Below, in pieces: positions 8,069-16,572 of a stretch of DNA of 64,000 nucleotides (position 1 is its first letter; each line of letters starts with the position of its first letter). The position numbers and the translations under genes are program-made. Origin of the DNA: RYN-230 sp963844695. GTDB taxonomy: Bacteria > Actinomycetota > Actinomycetes > Streptosporangiales > Streptosporangiaceae. The stretch covers positions 62,001-126,000 of the forward strand of contig CAWJPL010000011.1 in assembly GCA_963844695.1 (NCBI GenBank), in the 5' to 3' direction. Under the pieces are notes generated by a model. That model searched no databases. It saw only the letters and a list, made by a program, of their open reading frames with translations, and was not told the origin of the DNA.

Positions 8069-9382
8069 ATGCCTGCTGACGGCCTGCTGGACATCGACCT
8101 GGCCTACGGGCGCCAGGGCTTGCGTATCTCGCTGCCCGCGGACGCCACCACGGTCGTCGCGCCGGCGTACCATCCGGCCGCGCCGGATGTCCCGGCCGTG
8201 CTGCGGGACGCGCTGCGCCAGCCGGTGGCCGGGCCGCCGCTGCGGGCGGTGGTACGCCCGGGACAGCAGGTGGCCGTGTCGGTCTGCGACGTGACCCGGC
8301 CGCAACCCCGCGAGGCCATGCTGCGCGCGCTGCTCGCCGAGCTGGAGGGGCTGGTCACAGCCGACGACCTGACCGTACTGGTCGCGACCGGCACGCACCG
8401 CGGCAACACGGCGGCCGAGCTGGGCGAGATGCTGGGCCCCGAGCTGGCTGCCCGGCTGCGGGTCATCAACCACGACGCGCGCGACGAGAGCATGCTGACC
8501 TGGTGCGGGGAGCACGGTGACGGGGTGCCGGTCTGGCTGAACAAGTACTGGGCCGAAGCGGACGTGAAGATCACCACCGGGTTCGTGGAGCCGCACTTCT
8601 TCGCCGGGTTCAGCGGTGGACCGAAGCTGGTCGCGCCGGGCCTGGCCGGCCTGGACACCACGCTGACCCTGCACGACGCGCGGCGGATCGGCAGCGAGCA
8701 GGCCACCTGGGGGGTCTGCGAGGGCAACCCGGTGCACGACGACGTGCGGGCGATCGCCGCGGCGACCGGGGTGGACTTCGCACTTGACGTCGTCCTGAAC
8801 CGGGAGCAGCAGGTCGTCGGGGCGTTCGGCGGCGAGGTGCTGGCCATGCACGCGGCGGCCCGGAGTTATGTCCGCGAAGTCTCCATGTGCCCGGTGGACG
8901 GCCTGTTCGACGTGGTGGTGACGACCAACGCGGGGTTCCCGCTGGATCAGAACCTGTACCAGGCGGTCAAGGGCATGTCGGCGGCGGCCACGGTGGTGGC
9001 GCCCGGCGGACTGATCATCTGCGCGGCCGAGTGCGCGGACGGGTTCCCCGACCACGGTTCGTTCCGCGCGGAACTGGCCGCCGAGCCGACACCGGAACGG
9101 CTGCTCGCCTCGATCGCGGCGCGGACCACGACCGTGCCGGACCAGTGGCAGGTCCAGGTGCTGGCCCGGGTGCTGCGCCGGGCCCGGGTGGGCGTGCACG
9201 CGTCCGGCCTGACCGAGGCCGACCTGCGCAGCGCGCACCTGTTCGCGGTGCCGGACATCGCCGCCGCAGTCGCCGCCGAACTGGCGGCGGCCGGGCCCGG
9301 CGCCCGGGTCTGCGTGCTGCCCGAGGGTCCGCAGACGATCCCGTTCCTGGGCGCGCGATCCCCGGCGGGCGAGGCGCGGTAG
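8069..9382 (+). CDS. larA: nickel-pincer-dependent racemase/epimerase, LarA-like
   Basis: LarA enzymes interconvert epimers of 2-hydroxyacids using the nickel-pincer nucleotide. The 437-residue protein has VSVCDVTRPQPRE, VATGTHRGNT (His motif), INHDARDES, GFVEPHFFAGFSGGPKLVAPGLAG (His plus the Lys that tethers the cofactor in LarA), LTLHDAR (His) and GFPLDQNLYQAVKGMSAA. Substrate is not fixed by the family: lactate, malate and sugar-acid racemases all share this fold, and the G-P-K-L loop differs from the usual lactate racemase loop. larB follows with a TAGTG overlap and larC overlaps larB, so the three form one operon. Confidence 0.88.
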   Translation: MPADGLLDIDLAYGRQGLRISLPADATTVVAPAYHPAAPDVPAVLRDALRQPVAGPPLRAVVRPGQQVAVSVCDVTRPQPREAMLRALLAELEGLVTADDLTVLVATGTHRGNTAAELGEMLGPELAARLRVINHDARDESMLTWCGEHGDGVPVWLNKYWAEADVKITTGFVEPHFFAGFSGGPKLVAPGLAGLDTTLTLHDARRIGSEQATWGVCEGNPVHDDVRAIAAATGVDFALDVVLNREQQVVGAFGGEVLAMHAAARSYVREVSMCPVDGLFDVVVTTNAGFPLDQNLYQAVKGMSAAATVVAPGGLIICAAECADGFPDHGSFRAELAAEPTPERLLASIAARTTTVPDQWQVQVLARVLRRARVGVHASGLTEADLRSAHLFAVPDIAAAVAAELAAAGPGARVCVLPEGPQTIPFLGARSPAGEAR

Positions 9383-10200
9383 TGGACGCGGACCAGGCTG
9401 GCCGGACCGGGGCGGACGACGCCGGCCGGGGTGAGGCGGCTACCCCGGCGCTTCCGCTCGGGTTCGCCACCGTCGACCTGGACCGGCCGCGGCGGCAGGG
9501 ACTGCCGGAGGTCGTCTACGCCCCGGGCAAGCAGCCCGCTGAGATCGCGGCCATCGTGACCGCGCTGCTGGACCGCACGTCCGGGCCGGTGCTGGTGACC
9601 CGGCTGGAGGCCGGTCCGGCGGCGGAGGTCGCGGCGGAACTCGCGCGGGCTGGCCCGCGCGGGCCAGCTGAGCATGGGCCGGGGAGCTACGACGCCCGGG
9701 CCCGGCTGCTGTGCTGGCGGCCCGCCCCGCCAGACGGATGGCGGGTGGCGGTAGTGACCGCGGGCACCGCGGACGGGCCAGTGGCCGACGAGGCGGCCGC
9801 GGTGGCCTGCGCCACCGGCCTGCAGGTCACCGAGTTCCGCGACGTCGGCGTGGCGGGGCTGCACCGGCTGCTCGCCGTGGCCGGGGACATCGCCGCGGCC
9901 GACGTGGTGATCGTCATCGCGGGCATGGAGGGCGCCCTGGCCAGTGCGGTGGCCGGCCTGGTCGGCGTCCCGGTCGTGGCCGTGCCCACCTCGACCGGGT
10001 ACGGCGCCGCGCTGGACGGCATCACCGCACTGCTGGCCATGATGACCTCCTGCGCGGCCGGGGTCTGCGTGGTCAACATCGACTCGGGGTTCGGCGCCGC
10101 CATGGCCGCCCACCGGCTGGCGTTCAGCATGCGCCGCCGGGCCGCGGGACTCCGGCCGGGCGGACCAGACGCGCCGCCAGCCCCGGTGAGGCGCCCGTGA
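9382..10200 (+). CDS. larB: pyridinium-3,5-biscarboxylic acid mononucleotide synthase
   Basis: First enzyme of nickel-pincer nucleotide synthesis: carboxylates nicotinic acid adenine dinucleotide and cleaves it. Shows the AIR-carboxylase-like core: EVVYAPGKQPAEI, VAVVTAGTADGPVADEAA, VTEFRDVGVAGLHRLL, VVIVIAGMEGALASAVAGL, VPTSTGYGAALDGITALLAMMTSCAAG and VVNIDSGFGAA. The N-terminal 35 residues are variable. GTG 9382 shares its G with the larA stop (TAGTG), which implies translational coupling. No frame problem. Confidence 0.92.
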   Translation: MDADQAGRTGADDAGRGEAATPALPLGFATVDLDRPRRQGLPEVVYAPGKQPAEIAAIVTALLDRTSGPVLVTRLEAGPAAEVAAELARAGPRGPAEHGPGSYDARARLLCWRPAPPDGWRVAVVTAGTADGPVADEAAAVACATGLQVTEFRDVGVAGLHRLLAVAGDIAAADVVIVIAGMEGALASAVAGLVGVPVVAVPTSTGYGAALDGITALLAMMTSCAAGVCVVNIDSGFGAAMAAHRLAFSMRRRAAGLRPGGPDAPPAPVRRP

Positions 10201-11429
10201 TCCTCTGGCTGAACCCGTTTTCCGGCGTTTCCGGTGACATGCTGCTCGGCGCGCTGCTGGACCTGGGCGCGCCGCTGGACGCGGTCCGGGCCGCCGTGGC
10301 CAGCACCGGGCTCACCGGCTGGGAGCTGACCGCCGGGCGGGTGCAGCGCGCCGGGCTGGCGGCCTGCCAGGCCCGGGTCAAGGTGGATGACGACGTGCCC
10401 GCGCGGCACGCCGCGGAGCTGCTCACGATGGCCCAGGCCGCGCTGCCCCCGGCCGCAGGCCGGCTGGCCGCCGCGGCGATCACCGCCCTGGCCGAAGCCG
10501 AGGGCCGGATCCACGGCGTGCCCGCCGCCGAGGTGCACCTGCACGAACTGGGCGGGGTGGACACGATTGTGGACACCGTAGGAGTGGCCGCGGCGCTCGA
10601 CGCGCTCGGGGTCAGCGCGGTGTGGTCGGCGCCGCTCACGCTCGGGGCCGGCGTCATCGAGATGCGCCACGGCCAGTTCCCGGCCCCGGCGCCGGCCACC
10701 GTGGCGTTGCTGGACGGAGTGGCGGTGACCGGGACGCTGACCGGCCCGGCCGGCGGGGCGGCGGAGACGGTCACCCCGACCGGTGCGGCGCTGCTGCGCG
10801 CGGCCGGCTGCCGGTACGGGCCGCTGCCCGCGATGCGGGTGGCTGGCAGCGGGTACGGGGCGGGCGCGCGGGACGTGCCGGGGCGGCCAAACGTGCTGCC
10901 CGCCCTGCTCGGCGAGCCGCTGCACGATGAGGAGCCGGCCGATCCGGCCGGGGACACCGAGACGCTGATCATGGTCGAGACCACGGTCGACGACGTGACC
11001 GGGGAGTTGCTCGGCGACCTGCCCGGGCTGCTGCTGGGCGCGGGTGCCCTGGACACCTGGATCACGGCCGTGACCGGCAAGAAGGGCCGCCCGGCGCACG
11101 TCGTCACCGCGCTGTGCCGGCCCGGCCAGGCGGGCCCGGTCCAGGCGCGGCTGCTCAGCGAGACGGGCAGCCTCGGCGCGCGGCGCCACGCCGTGCAGCG
11201 CCGGGCGCTGCCCCGGCAGGAGGTCGAGGTGACCGTCCAGGGGCACCGGATCCGGATCAAGGTCGGCCCGCACCGGGCCAAGCCCGAGCACGACGACGTG
11301 GCCGCCGCGGCGCTGGCCACCGGCCTGCCCCGCCGCGTCCTGGCCGGGCAGGCCCTCCAGCAACTGGCCGGGGCGGCCTTCAGCCAGCTGGCCGGGCAGG
11401 CGCCGGACTGGCCGGAGGACCCGGCGTAA
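10197..11429 (+). CDS. larC: nickel insertase for the pincer nucleotide
   Basis: LarC inserts nickel into pyridinium-3,5-bisthiocarboxylate mononucleotide using CTP. The protein of 410 residues begins MILWLNPFSGVSGDMLLGALLDLGAP (hallmark), has EVHLHELGGVDTIVDTVG (His/Glu/Asp cluster), FPAPAPATVALLDG, ETVTPTGAALLRA, and a C-terminal nickel domain with ETTVDDVTGELLG and the DTWITAVTGKKGRP segment. In Lactobacillus the two halves are joined by programmed frameshifting; here the frame is continuous. GTGA overlap with larB. The sulfur-insertion partner larE is not in this window. Confidence 0.93.
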   Translation: MILWLNPFSGVSGDMLLGALLDLGAPLDAVRAAVASTGLTGWELTAGRVQRAGLAACQARVKVDDDVPARHAAELLTMAQAALPPAAGRLAAAAITALAEAEGRIHGVPAAEVHLHELGGVDTIVDTVGVAAALDALGVSAVWSAPLTLGAGVIEMRHGQFPAPAPATVALLDGVAVTGTLTGPAGGAAETVTPTGAALLRAAGCRYGPLPAMRVAGSGYGAGARDVPGRPNVLPALLGEPLHDEEPADPAGDTETLIMVETTVDDVTGELLGDLPGLLLGAGALDTWITAVTGKKGRPAHVVTALCRPGQAGPVQARLLSETGSLGARRHAVQRRALPRQEVEVTVQGHRIRIKVGPHRAKPEHDDVAAAALATGLPRRVLAGQALQQLAGAAFSQLAGQAPDWPEDPA

Positions 11430-11467
11430 GCGGACCAGGTAGCCGAGCCTGTAGTCGAGCCGGGCAG

Positions 11468-12112
11468 TCAGGCGTTCAGGTAGGCCAGGACGGCCAGCAC
11501 CCGGCGGTTGTCGTCTTCTGAGGCGGCCAGCCCGAGCTTGGTGAAGATGCTCGTCGTGTGCTTGCTGACCGCCTTCTCGGTGACGAAGAGCCGTTGCGCG
11601 ATGGCCACGTTCGACCGGCCCTCGGCCATCAGGGCCAGGACCTCGCGTTCCCGCGCGGACAGCCGGGTGATCGGCTCGTCACGGGCGCGGCGGCCGAGCA
11701 ACTTGGACACCACTTCGGGATCCATCACCGTGCCGCCCGCCGCCACGGTCCGGATCGCGTCGACGAACTGGTCGTCGTTGAAGACCCGGTCCTTGAGCAG
11801 GTAGCCGACCGCGCCCGACTGGTCGGCGAGCAGTTCACGGGCGTACAGCTGCTCGACGTACTGCGACAGCAGCAGCACCGGAAGGCCCGGCACCTGCTGC
11901 CGCGCCGCCAGCGCCGCCTGCAGCCCGTCGTCAGCGAACGAGGGGGGCAGCCGGACGTCCACCACCGCCACGTCGGGCCGCTGGTCCAGGAGCGCGCACA
12001 GCAGGTCGGGCGCGCTGTCCACCGCCGCGGCGATCTCGAAGCCGTGCGCTCCGAGCAGCCTGGTCAGCCCGTCCCTCAGCAGGAACAGGTCTTCGGCGAC
12101 GACAACGCGCAC
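11468..12112 (-). CDS. NarL/LuxR-type response regulator
   Basis: Receiver domain at about residues 1-120 with acidic pocket VVVAEDLF, phosphoacceptor Asp in VAVVDVRLPP, Ser/Thr in LLLSQY and Lys in YLLKDRV. The C-terminal HTH is ITRLSAREREVLALMAEGRSNVAIAQRLFVTEKAVSKHTTSIFTKLGL. GTG 12112 follows GGAGGTGCC. It lies at the 3' end of, and overlaps by 37 bases, the histidine kinase gene, so the two form one two-component transcript. Targets are unknown; a symmetric element upstream of the kinase gene (13909-13919) could be an autoregulatory site. Confidence 0.93.
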   Translation of the reverse strand: MRVVVAEDLFLLRDGLTRLLGAHGFEIAAAVDSAPDLLCALLDQRPDVAVVDVRLPPSFADDGLQAALAARQQVPGLPVLLLSQYVEQLYARELLADQSGAVGYLLKDRVFNDDQFVDAIRTVAAGGTVMDPEVVSKLLGRRARDEPITRLSAREREVLALMAEGRSNVAIAQRLFVTEKAVSKHTTSIFTKLGLAASEDDNRRVLAVLAYLNA

Positions 12113-13874
12113 GGCACCTCCATGGCGATCATGGTCGGCCCTCCCGGCGGGCTGCTCACCGCCAGGATGCCATCGAACGCGCCCAGCCGCTGCTCCACGC
12201 CCCGCAGCCCGGACCCCCGGGCCGGGTCCGCCCCGCCCGCCCCGTCGTCGGCCACCTGCACCCGCAGCAGGCCCGCCGTGTGCTGCATGCGGATGTGCAC
12301 CCGGCGCGCACCCGAGTGGCGCACCGCGTTGGCCAGGGCCTCCGCCACGGCGAAGTAGCAGGCGGACTCCACCGGCGTGGTGAGCCGGCCGGGCAGGTCG
12401 ATGTCCAGGTCCACCGGGAAGGGGGTGTCCAGGGCCAGGGCCCGCACCGCGTGGCCGAGACCCCGGTCGGCCAGGACCGGCGGGCAGATGCCGCGTACCA
12501 GGTCGCGCAGGTCGCCGAGGGCGCGCAGCGACGTCTCCCTGGCCTCGGCGACCAGGGCCAGCGCAGCCTCCGGGCGGGCCGGGAGCATGCGCTCGACCGC
12601 GCGCAGGTTCATGCCCAGCGCGATGAGGCGGGCCTGGGCCCCGTCGTGCAGGTCCCGCTCGATCCGGCGCAGTTCGGTGGCGGCGTGGTCCACGGCCAGG
12701 TCCCGGGTCTGGGTCAGCTGCTGCACCCGGCCCTCCAGCTCGAGGTCCCGCCCGGGAATCAGGGTCGCGCGGGCGTGCGCGCCGATCGTCCGCGGCACCA
12801 GCCACGCGGCCACCACCAGGAACGCGCTCGCCTCCGCCCCGGCCAGCATGGCCATCTGGCGGCTGTCGACCAGGATCGCGCCGTAGAGCAGGGCGGCCGC
12901 ACCAGCATCGGGGCCCGGATAAGCCCGGAGGCAGCGACTGCCAGCTCGCCGCGATCATGAACCCCCGGACGGCGAACGAGGCCAACGCTACGGGGACCAG
13001 GTCCGCGGCAATGACCGGCCACCTCGCCACGGTCACGACGGAGGCCAGGACCAGGGCAAACGTCCACGGGTGCACGCCGAACACGGTCAGGCCGAGCAGC
13101 GCGACGGGGACCAGGAGAACGCCCCAGCGATTCTCCAGCATCCGGTGCCGCAGGTAGGCGACCATGCCCGCGGTGTGCGCCCGCAGCGCGGTGGCGCTGC
13201 GCGGAAGCAGCCACAGGCCCAGGGTGAGCAGCAGCAGGGCCAGCAGGACCAGCAGGCCGCCGGGCCATACGCCGCCGCCGGGGTGAATGACCGCGCCGCG
13301 GTGCATCCAGATCACCGCCCCGCCTGGGCCGCCCTTCATCTGGACGTGGATTGGGCCCTTTCCGGAGAGCCGCGCCGCCGGAGCCTGAACCCCCCGCCCG
13401 AAGGCGGCTGCGGGTGCGTAGGACCGCGTGGGCACCGGGAACGTTGACCGTCTGGGCTGCGGCCGACGGCTTGATCGTGACCTGCGTGATGTTGTGCCCC
13501 GGGGTGGCGACTGGCCTCATGGTCCCGGGGAAGCGGGCTCTGCGGGCGATGGACCACTGGACTGGGGGCCTCTTGAGCACGCCGAGCGCGGAGACCACCC
13601 AGCTGACCGTCGGCCCGGGCGCGGTGGCGGCCACCACGAGGCCGCTAATCCCCGCGACCACCATGGTGACCGGCAGCACCACCGCCGCCATGACCGGCCG
13701 CCAGAGCGCCACCACGACGGCCAGCAGGACCACCGCCACGGTCCACAGGCGCAGCCCGAACAGCACCGGGGCCATCGCGGCCACGGGCACGAGCAGGATG
13801 CCCCGGCCCAGACGACGCAGGAGCCGGCCGATAACCCGCCACAGGACGGTCACGAGGATTCCCATGTCGCCCAT
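12076..13874 (-). CDS. HisKA_3-type sensor histidine kinase with duplicated membrane module (several frame shifts)
   Basis: The kinase core is intact: ELRRIERDLHDGAQARLIALG with the phospho-His, N box ALANAVRHSGA, QVADDGAGGAD and GSGLRGVEQRLGAFDG. Upstream the coding frame moves near 12948 and again near 12907: FMIAAS, then ELAVAASGLIRAPMLVR, then AAALLYGAILVDSRQ. Two homologous membrane modules precede the core: GILLVPVAAMAPVLFGLRLW (from 13874) and GVLLVPVALLGLTVFGVHPW (from about 13100), each followed by a W-R/W-P-V-hydrophobic stretch. The first lies in a third frame, separated by another switch near 13350-13435, so it could instead be an independent small membrane protein of about 150 residues. 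ATG 13874 is the earliest plausible start; GTG 13435 is the start if there are two genes. Confidence 0.75.
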
Positions 13875-14184
13875 CGTGACGCGCCCGGCCGCCCGGCGCT
13901 ATGGGGGCGTACCTAGTACCCGGGTGGGCCTGGGCCTACCGCACGCAAGCCCAGCGACAGCCGGCCGCGGTATTCGAGATAACCTCGGGGAACGTGCCCG
14001 GGCCCAGGTAGTTGATTCAGGGTCATGGCCGCTGCGGGCGGGTGGCGACGTATTCACGGCGGCTGTCGTGTAATGGCCGCAGCGCTCTAGTGATTTCCGG
14101 GGGACGGTGTCGAGACTCGCGCGGCAGCTTCGTCCTAGGACCAGGAGCGCCACCCAGGCGCGCCACCCAGAAGGAGCAGCCATC
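13875..14184. other. intergenic region, divergent promoters
   Basis: About 310 bases between the kinase gene and the VOC gene. Apart from the symmetric GTACCTAGTAC at 13909-13919 and AAGGAG before ATG 14185, no ORF, repeat or hairpin stands out. No clear -35/-10 pair was found for either gene. Confidence 0.5.
13909..13919. promoter_or_regulatory. candidate operator GTACCTAGTAC
   Basis: GTAC-N3-GTAC, an inverted repeat, directly followed by an ACCCGGGT palindrome, 35 bases upstream of the kinase start. Two-component systems of the NarL/DesR type commonly autoregulate through short inverted repeats at this place. The assignment is inferred from symmetry and position. Confidence 0.35.
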
Positions 14185-14586
14185 ATGGACTGGAAGCTGG
14201 AAGTAGTCGTGGTGCCGGTCACCGACATCGACCGGGCCAAAGAGTTCTATCTCGCGAAGCTCGGGTTCGATCTGGACGCCGACACGCAGCCCACACCGGA
14301 CCTGCGGGTGGTGCACATGACGCCGCCCGGGTCGGCCTGCTCGGTCGTGATCGGTCCCGCACTCATCAGCGCGGACGCCCCCGGGGGAGCCGCAGCGCGG
14401 CTCCAGCTGGTGGTCAGGGACATCGGCGCGGCCCGGGCCGAGCTGACCGGACGGGGCGTCGAGGTCTCGGAGATCCAGCAGCTCGACCCCCGGGACGGCG
14501 GGAAGTTCATTTTCTTCGCCGACCTGGACGGCAACCAGTGGGCGGTGCAGGAGATCCGGGATCGGATCGGCGCGCCACTCGACTGA
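14185..14586 (+). CDS. VOC-superfamily (glyoxalase-like) protein
   Basis: A 133-residue single VOC module with two beta-alpha-beta-beta-beta units: LEVVVVPVTDIDRAKEFYLAKLGFDLDAD, LRVVHMTPPGSACSVVIG, LQLVVRDIGAARAELTGRGVEVSE, then GGKFIFFADLDGNQWAVQEI. The terminal Asp/Asn-Gly-Asn-xW segment is typical of the cluster annotated as glyoxalase/bleomycin-resistance-like. Metal ligands are incomplete by eye (Glu in AVQEI present), so activity is uncertain. ATG 14185 follows AAGGAGCAGCCATC. Stand-alone gene. Confidence 0.88.
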   Translation: MDWKLEVVVVPVTDIDRAKEFYLAKLGFDLDADTQPTPDLRVVHMTPPGSACSVVIGPALISADAPGGAAARLQLVVRDIGAARAELTGRGVEVSEIQQLDPRDGGKFIFFADLDGNQWAVQEIRDRIGAPLD

Positions 14587-14807
14587 GCCAGCTGGCTGCG
14601 GAGCCGGCCGGGGCGGCGGCTGGTCCCGGCGGCGCCGCACCGGCGGGGTGGCGCCAGGTCGTCCGCCCCAGCTCCCTGTGTCACGCCGCGTCTGCACCAA
14701 TCCGTGCCCAGGAGCACGGCCATTCCCGGACCCGGTGATCCAGTACCGTGCGATATCGTGCAATCACGAAAGGTACCGCATTATGCGCGGCTTAATGCGG
14801 CCTATAT

Positions 14808-14863
14808 GGAGGCGCACGTGCTGATAGCGGAGGCGCACGTGGCTGACACGGGAGGCGGACGTG
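14808..14863 (+). repeat. three tandem ribosome-site/GTG units before the methyltransferase
   Basis: GGAGGCGCACGTG (14808-14820), GGAGGCGCACGTG (14829-14841) and GGAGGCGGACGTG (14851-14863) repeat every 21-22 bases. Each unit contains a good Shine-Dalgarno and a GTG; only the third GTG (14861) is in frame with the methyltransferase. Confidence 0.85.
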
Positions 14864-14868
14864 ACTGA
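14818..14868 (+). CDS. possible 16-codon leader ORF
   Basis: Starts at the first repeated GTG (14818), passes through the second GTG in the same frame, and stops with TGA at 14866-14868, overlapping the start of the methyltransferase ORF (GTG 14861) by eight bases. It encodes M-L-I-A-E-A-H-V-A-D-T-G-G-G-R-D. It may only reflect duplication of the translation-initiation region, or may couple translation. No homology is claimed. Confidence 0.3.
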   Translation: MLIAEAHVADTGGGRD

Positions 14869-15673
14869 CGAGCCCGACTGGGTACCGCCGGGCGTCAACA
14901 CCGGGCGGGCGAACGCCGCCCGCGTCTATGACTACCTGCTGGGCGGTAGCCATAATTTCCTGGCCGACCAGGACGCGGGCCGGGCTTTTACCTCGGTCGA
15001 CCCCAACGCCCGGACGTTCGCCCGGGCCAACCGGGCGTTCCTGGGCCGGGCTGTGCGGTACCTGGCCGGGGCCGGCATCCGGCAGTTCCTCGACATAGGT
15101 TCCGGCATCCCGACCCAGGGCAACGTGCACGAGGTCGCCCAGCAGGCCGACCCCGCCACACGGGTGGTCTACGCGGACATCGACCCGGTCGCCATCGCGC
15201 ACAGCAAGGTCATCCTGGACGGCAACGACAACGCCGCGGTGATCGACGCCGACCTGCGGGCGCCAGAGAAGATCCTGGGCCATGAGGCCGTCGCACGGCT
15301 GATCCGGCCAGGCGAGCCCACCGGGCTGCTGCTCGTCGCGGTACTGCACTTCATCGCCGACGCTGACGACCCCTGGAACCTGGTCGCCCGGCTGCGGGAC
15401 ACCCTCGCACCGGGCAGCTACCTCGTGCTCAGTCACATCACGGCGACTGGCGATACCCCGGTGGTGAAGGCCTTCGAGAAGGCGTACAACCGGACCGTGT
15501 CCACCCCCATCCAGGCCCGGCCGCCAGCGGACATTCTGCGCTTCTTCGACGGTTTCGAGCTGGTAGAGCCGGGGCTGGTCTACGTCCCGCTGTGGCGGCC
15601 CGACGCACCCGCCGACGTACCCGAGGACCCCAGCCGGTTCGGGAACCTGGTGGGAGTCGCGCGGAAAGCCTGA
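14861..15673 (+). CDS. DUF574/SAM-dependent methyltransferase family protein
   Basis: About 270 residues, with the conserved opening VNTGRANAARVYDYLLGGSHNF that defines the actinobacterial DUF574 proteins, then FLDIGSGIPTQGNVHEVAQ (SAM-binding glycine loop), VVYADIDPVAIAHSK (acidic end of strand 2), LLLVAVLHFIADADDP and SYLVLSHIT. These proteins have the class I methyltransferase fold, but their substrates are unknown and they are highly amplified in Streptomyces-like genomes. GTG 14861 is preferred since TDEPDWVPPGVNTG matches the family's start and GGAGG lies ten bases upstream. Confidence 0.9.
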   Translation: MTDEPDWVPPGVNTGRANAARVYDYLLGGSHNFLADQDAGRAFTSVDPNARTFARANRAFLGRAVRYLAGAGIRQFLDIGSGIPTQGNVHEVAQQADPATRVVYADIDPVAIAHSKVILDGNDNAAVIDADLRAPEKILGHEAVARLIRPGEPTGLLLVAVLHFIADADDPWNLVARLRDTLAPGSYLVLSHITATGDTPVVKAFEKAYNRTVSTPIQARPPADILRFFDGFELVEPGLVYVPLWRPDAPADVPEDPSRFGNLVGVARKA

Positions 15674-15738
15674 CCGGTGAGCTGGCTATCCACGGCGGCA
15701 CCGGGCAGTCGGCGCTGTTTCGGCTAGACGGAGGCGGC

Positions 15739-16563
15739 ATGAAGGTTTTCCTGTCCAGCGACATGGAAGGCACAGCCGGGGTGGTCGACTGGGCGCAGTG
15801 CGTCGGCGACGGCCCGGAAGCGGCCGCGGGCCGCCGGCTACTGCTCGCCGAGGTGAACGCGGCCATCGAGGGCGCCCTGGCGGGCGGGGCCACCGAGATC
15901 GTGGTCAACGACTCGCACTCGACCATGCGCAACCTGCCGCCAGACGCGCTGGCGGGCCGGGCTTCCTACATCTCCGGCAGCCACAAGCCGCTTTACATGA
16001 TGCAGGGACTGGACAGCAGCTTCGACGCGGTGCTGTTCGTGTCCTACCACGGCTCGATCGGGGCCGCCGCGGGGCTGTCGCACACCTACAACCCGCGGGC
16101 GGTGATCGAAGCGCGGCTGGACGGCGTGGTGACCGGCGAGGCGGGCATCAACGCGCTGGTGGCCGCGCACTACGGTGTGCCGGTGGTGCTGGTCACCGGG
16201 GACCGGTGCGCCTGCGAGGAGACCGCGGCCCTCATCCCCGGCGTCCACATGGCCGTGGTCAAGGAGCCAGTCAGCCGGGTGGCCGCGCACAGCCTGCACC
16301 CGGCGCGGGCGTGCGCGCTGATCCGGGAGATCGCGGAGCGCGCGGTGGCCGGCGCGGCCACGGCGCAGCCACCGCCGCTGGGCCAGGCTGCGCTGGAGCT
16401 GTCCGTCCGGACCACCGACATCGCCGAGGCGGCCAGCTGGGTCCGCGGGGTGGAACGCACCGGCCCGCGGGAACTGCGCTGCACCGGGGACGACCCGCTG
16501 GCCACGTACCGTTCGTTCTGCGCGGCGATCCTGCTGACCCGTGGGGTCGCCGAGATAGTGTGA
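15739..16563 (+). CDS. M55 family D-aminopeptidase (DppA-like)
   Basis: Zinc D-aminopeptidase family that forms decameric rings and removes N-terminal D-residues such as D-Ala. The 274-residue protein shows KVFLSSDMEGTAGVVDW (Asp and Glu zinc ligands in SDMEG), EIVVNDSHSTMRNLPPD (His), VLFVSYHGSIGAA (His) and GVVTGEAGINALVAAHYGVPVVLVTGD (Glu ligand). ATG 15739 follows GGAGGCGGC. It is a single gene here, ending convergent with the TetR gene at 16573; the oligopeptide importer at 25 kb is a plausible but distant partner. Confidence 0.93.
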   Translation: MKVFLSSDMEGTAGVVDWAQCVGDGPEAAAGRRLLLAEVNAAIEGALAGGATEIVVNDSHSTMRNLPPDALAGRASYISGSHKPLYMMQGLDSSFDAVLFVSYHGSIGAAAGLSHTYNPRAVIEARLDGVVTGEAGINALVAAHYGVPVVLVTGDRCACEETAALIPGVHMAVVKEPVSRVAAHSLHPARACALIREIAERAVAGAATAQPPPLGQAALELSVRTTDIAEAASWVRGVERTGPRELRCTGDDPLATYRSFCAAILLTRGVAEIV

Positions 16564-16572
16564 GCGGCGCCG

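Noticed and set aside
14586..14597. AGCCAGCTGGCT as a terminator
   Set aside because: The palindrome has no loop and overlaps the VOC stop region; it cannot form a stable hairpin.
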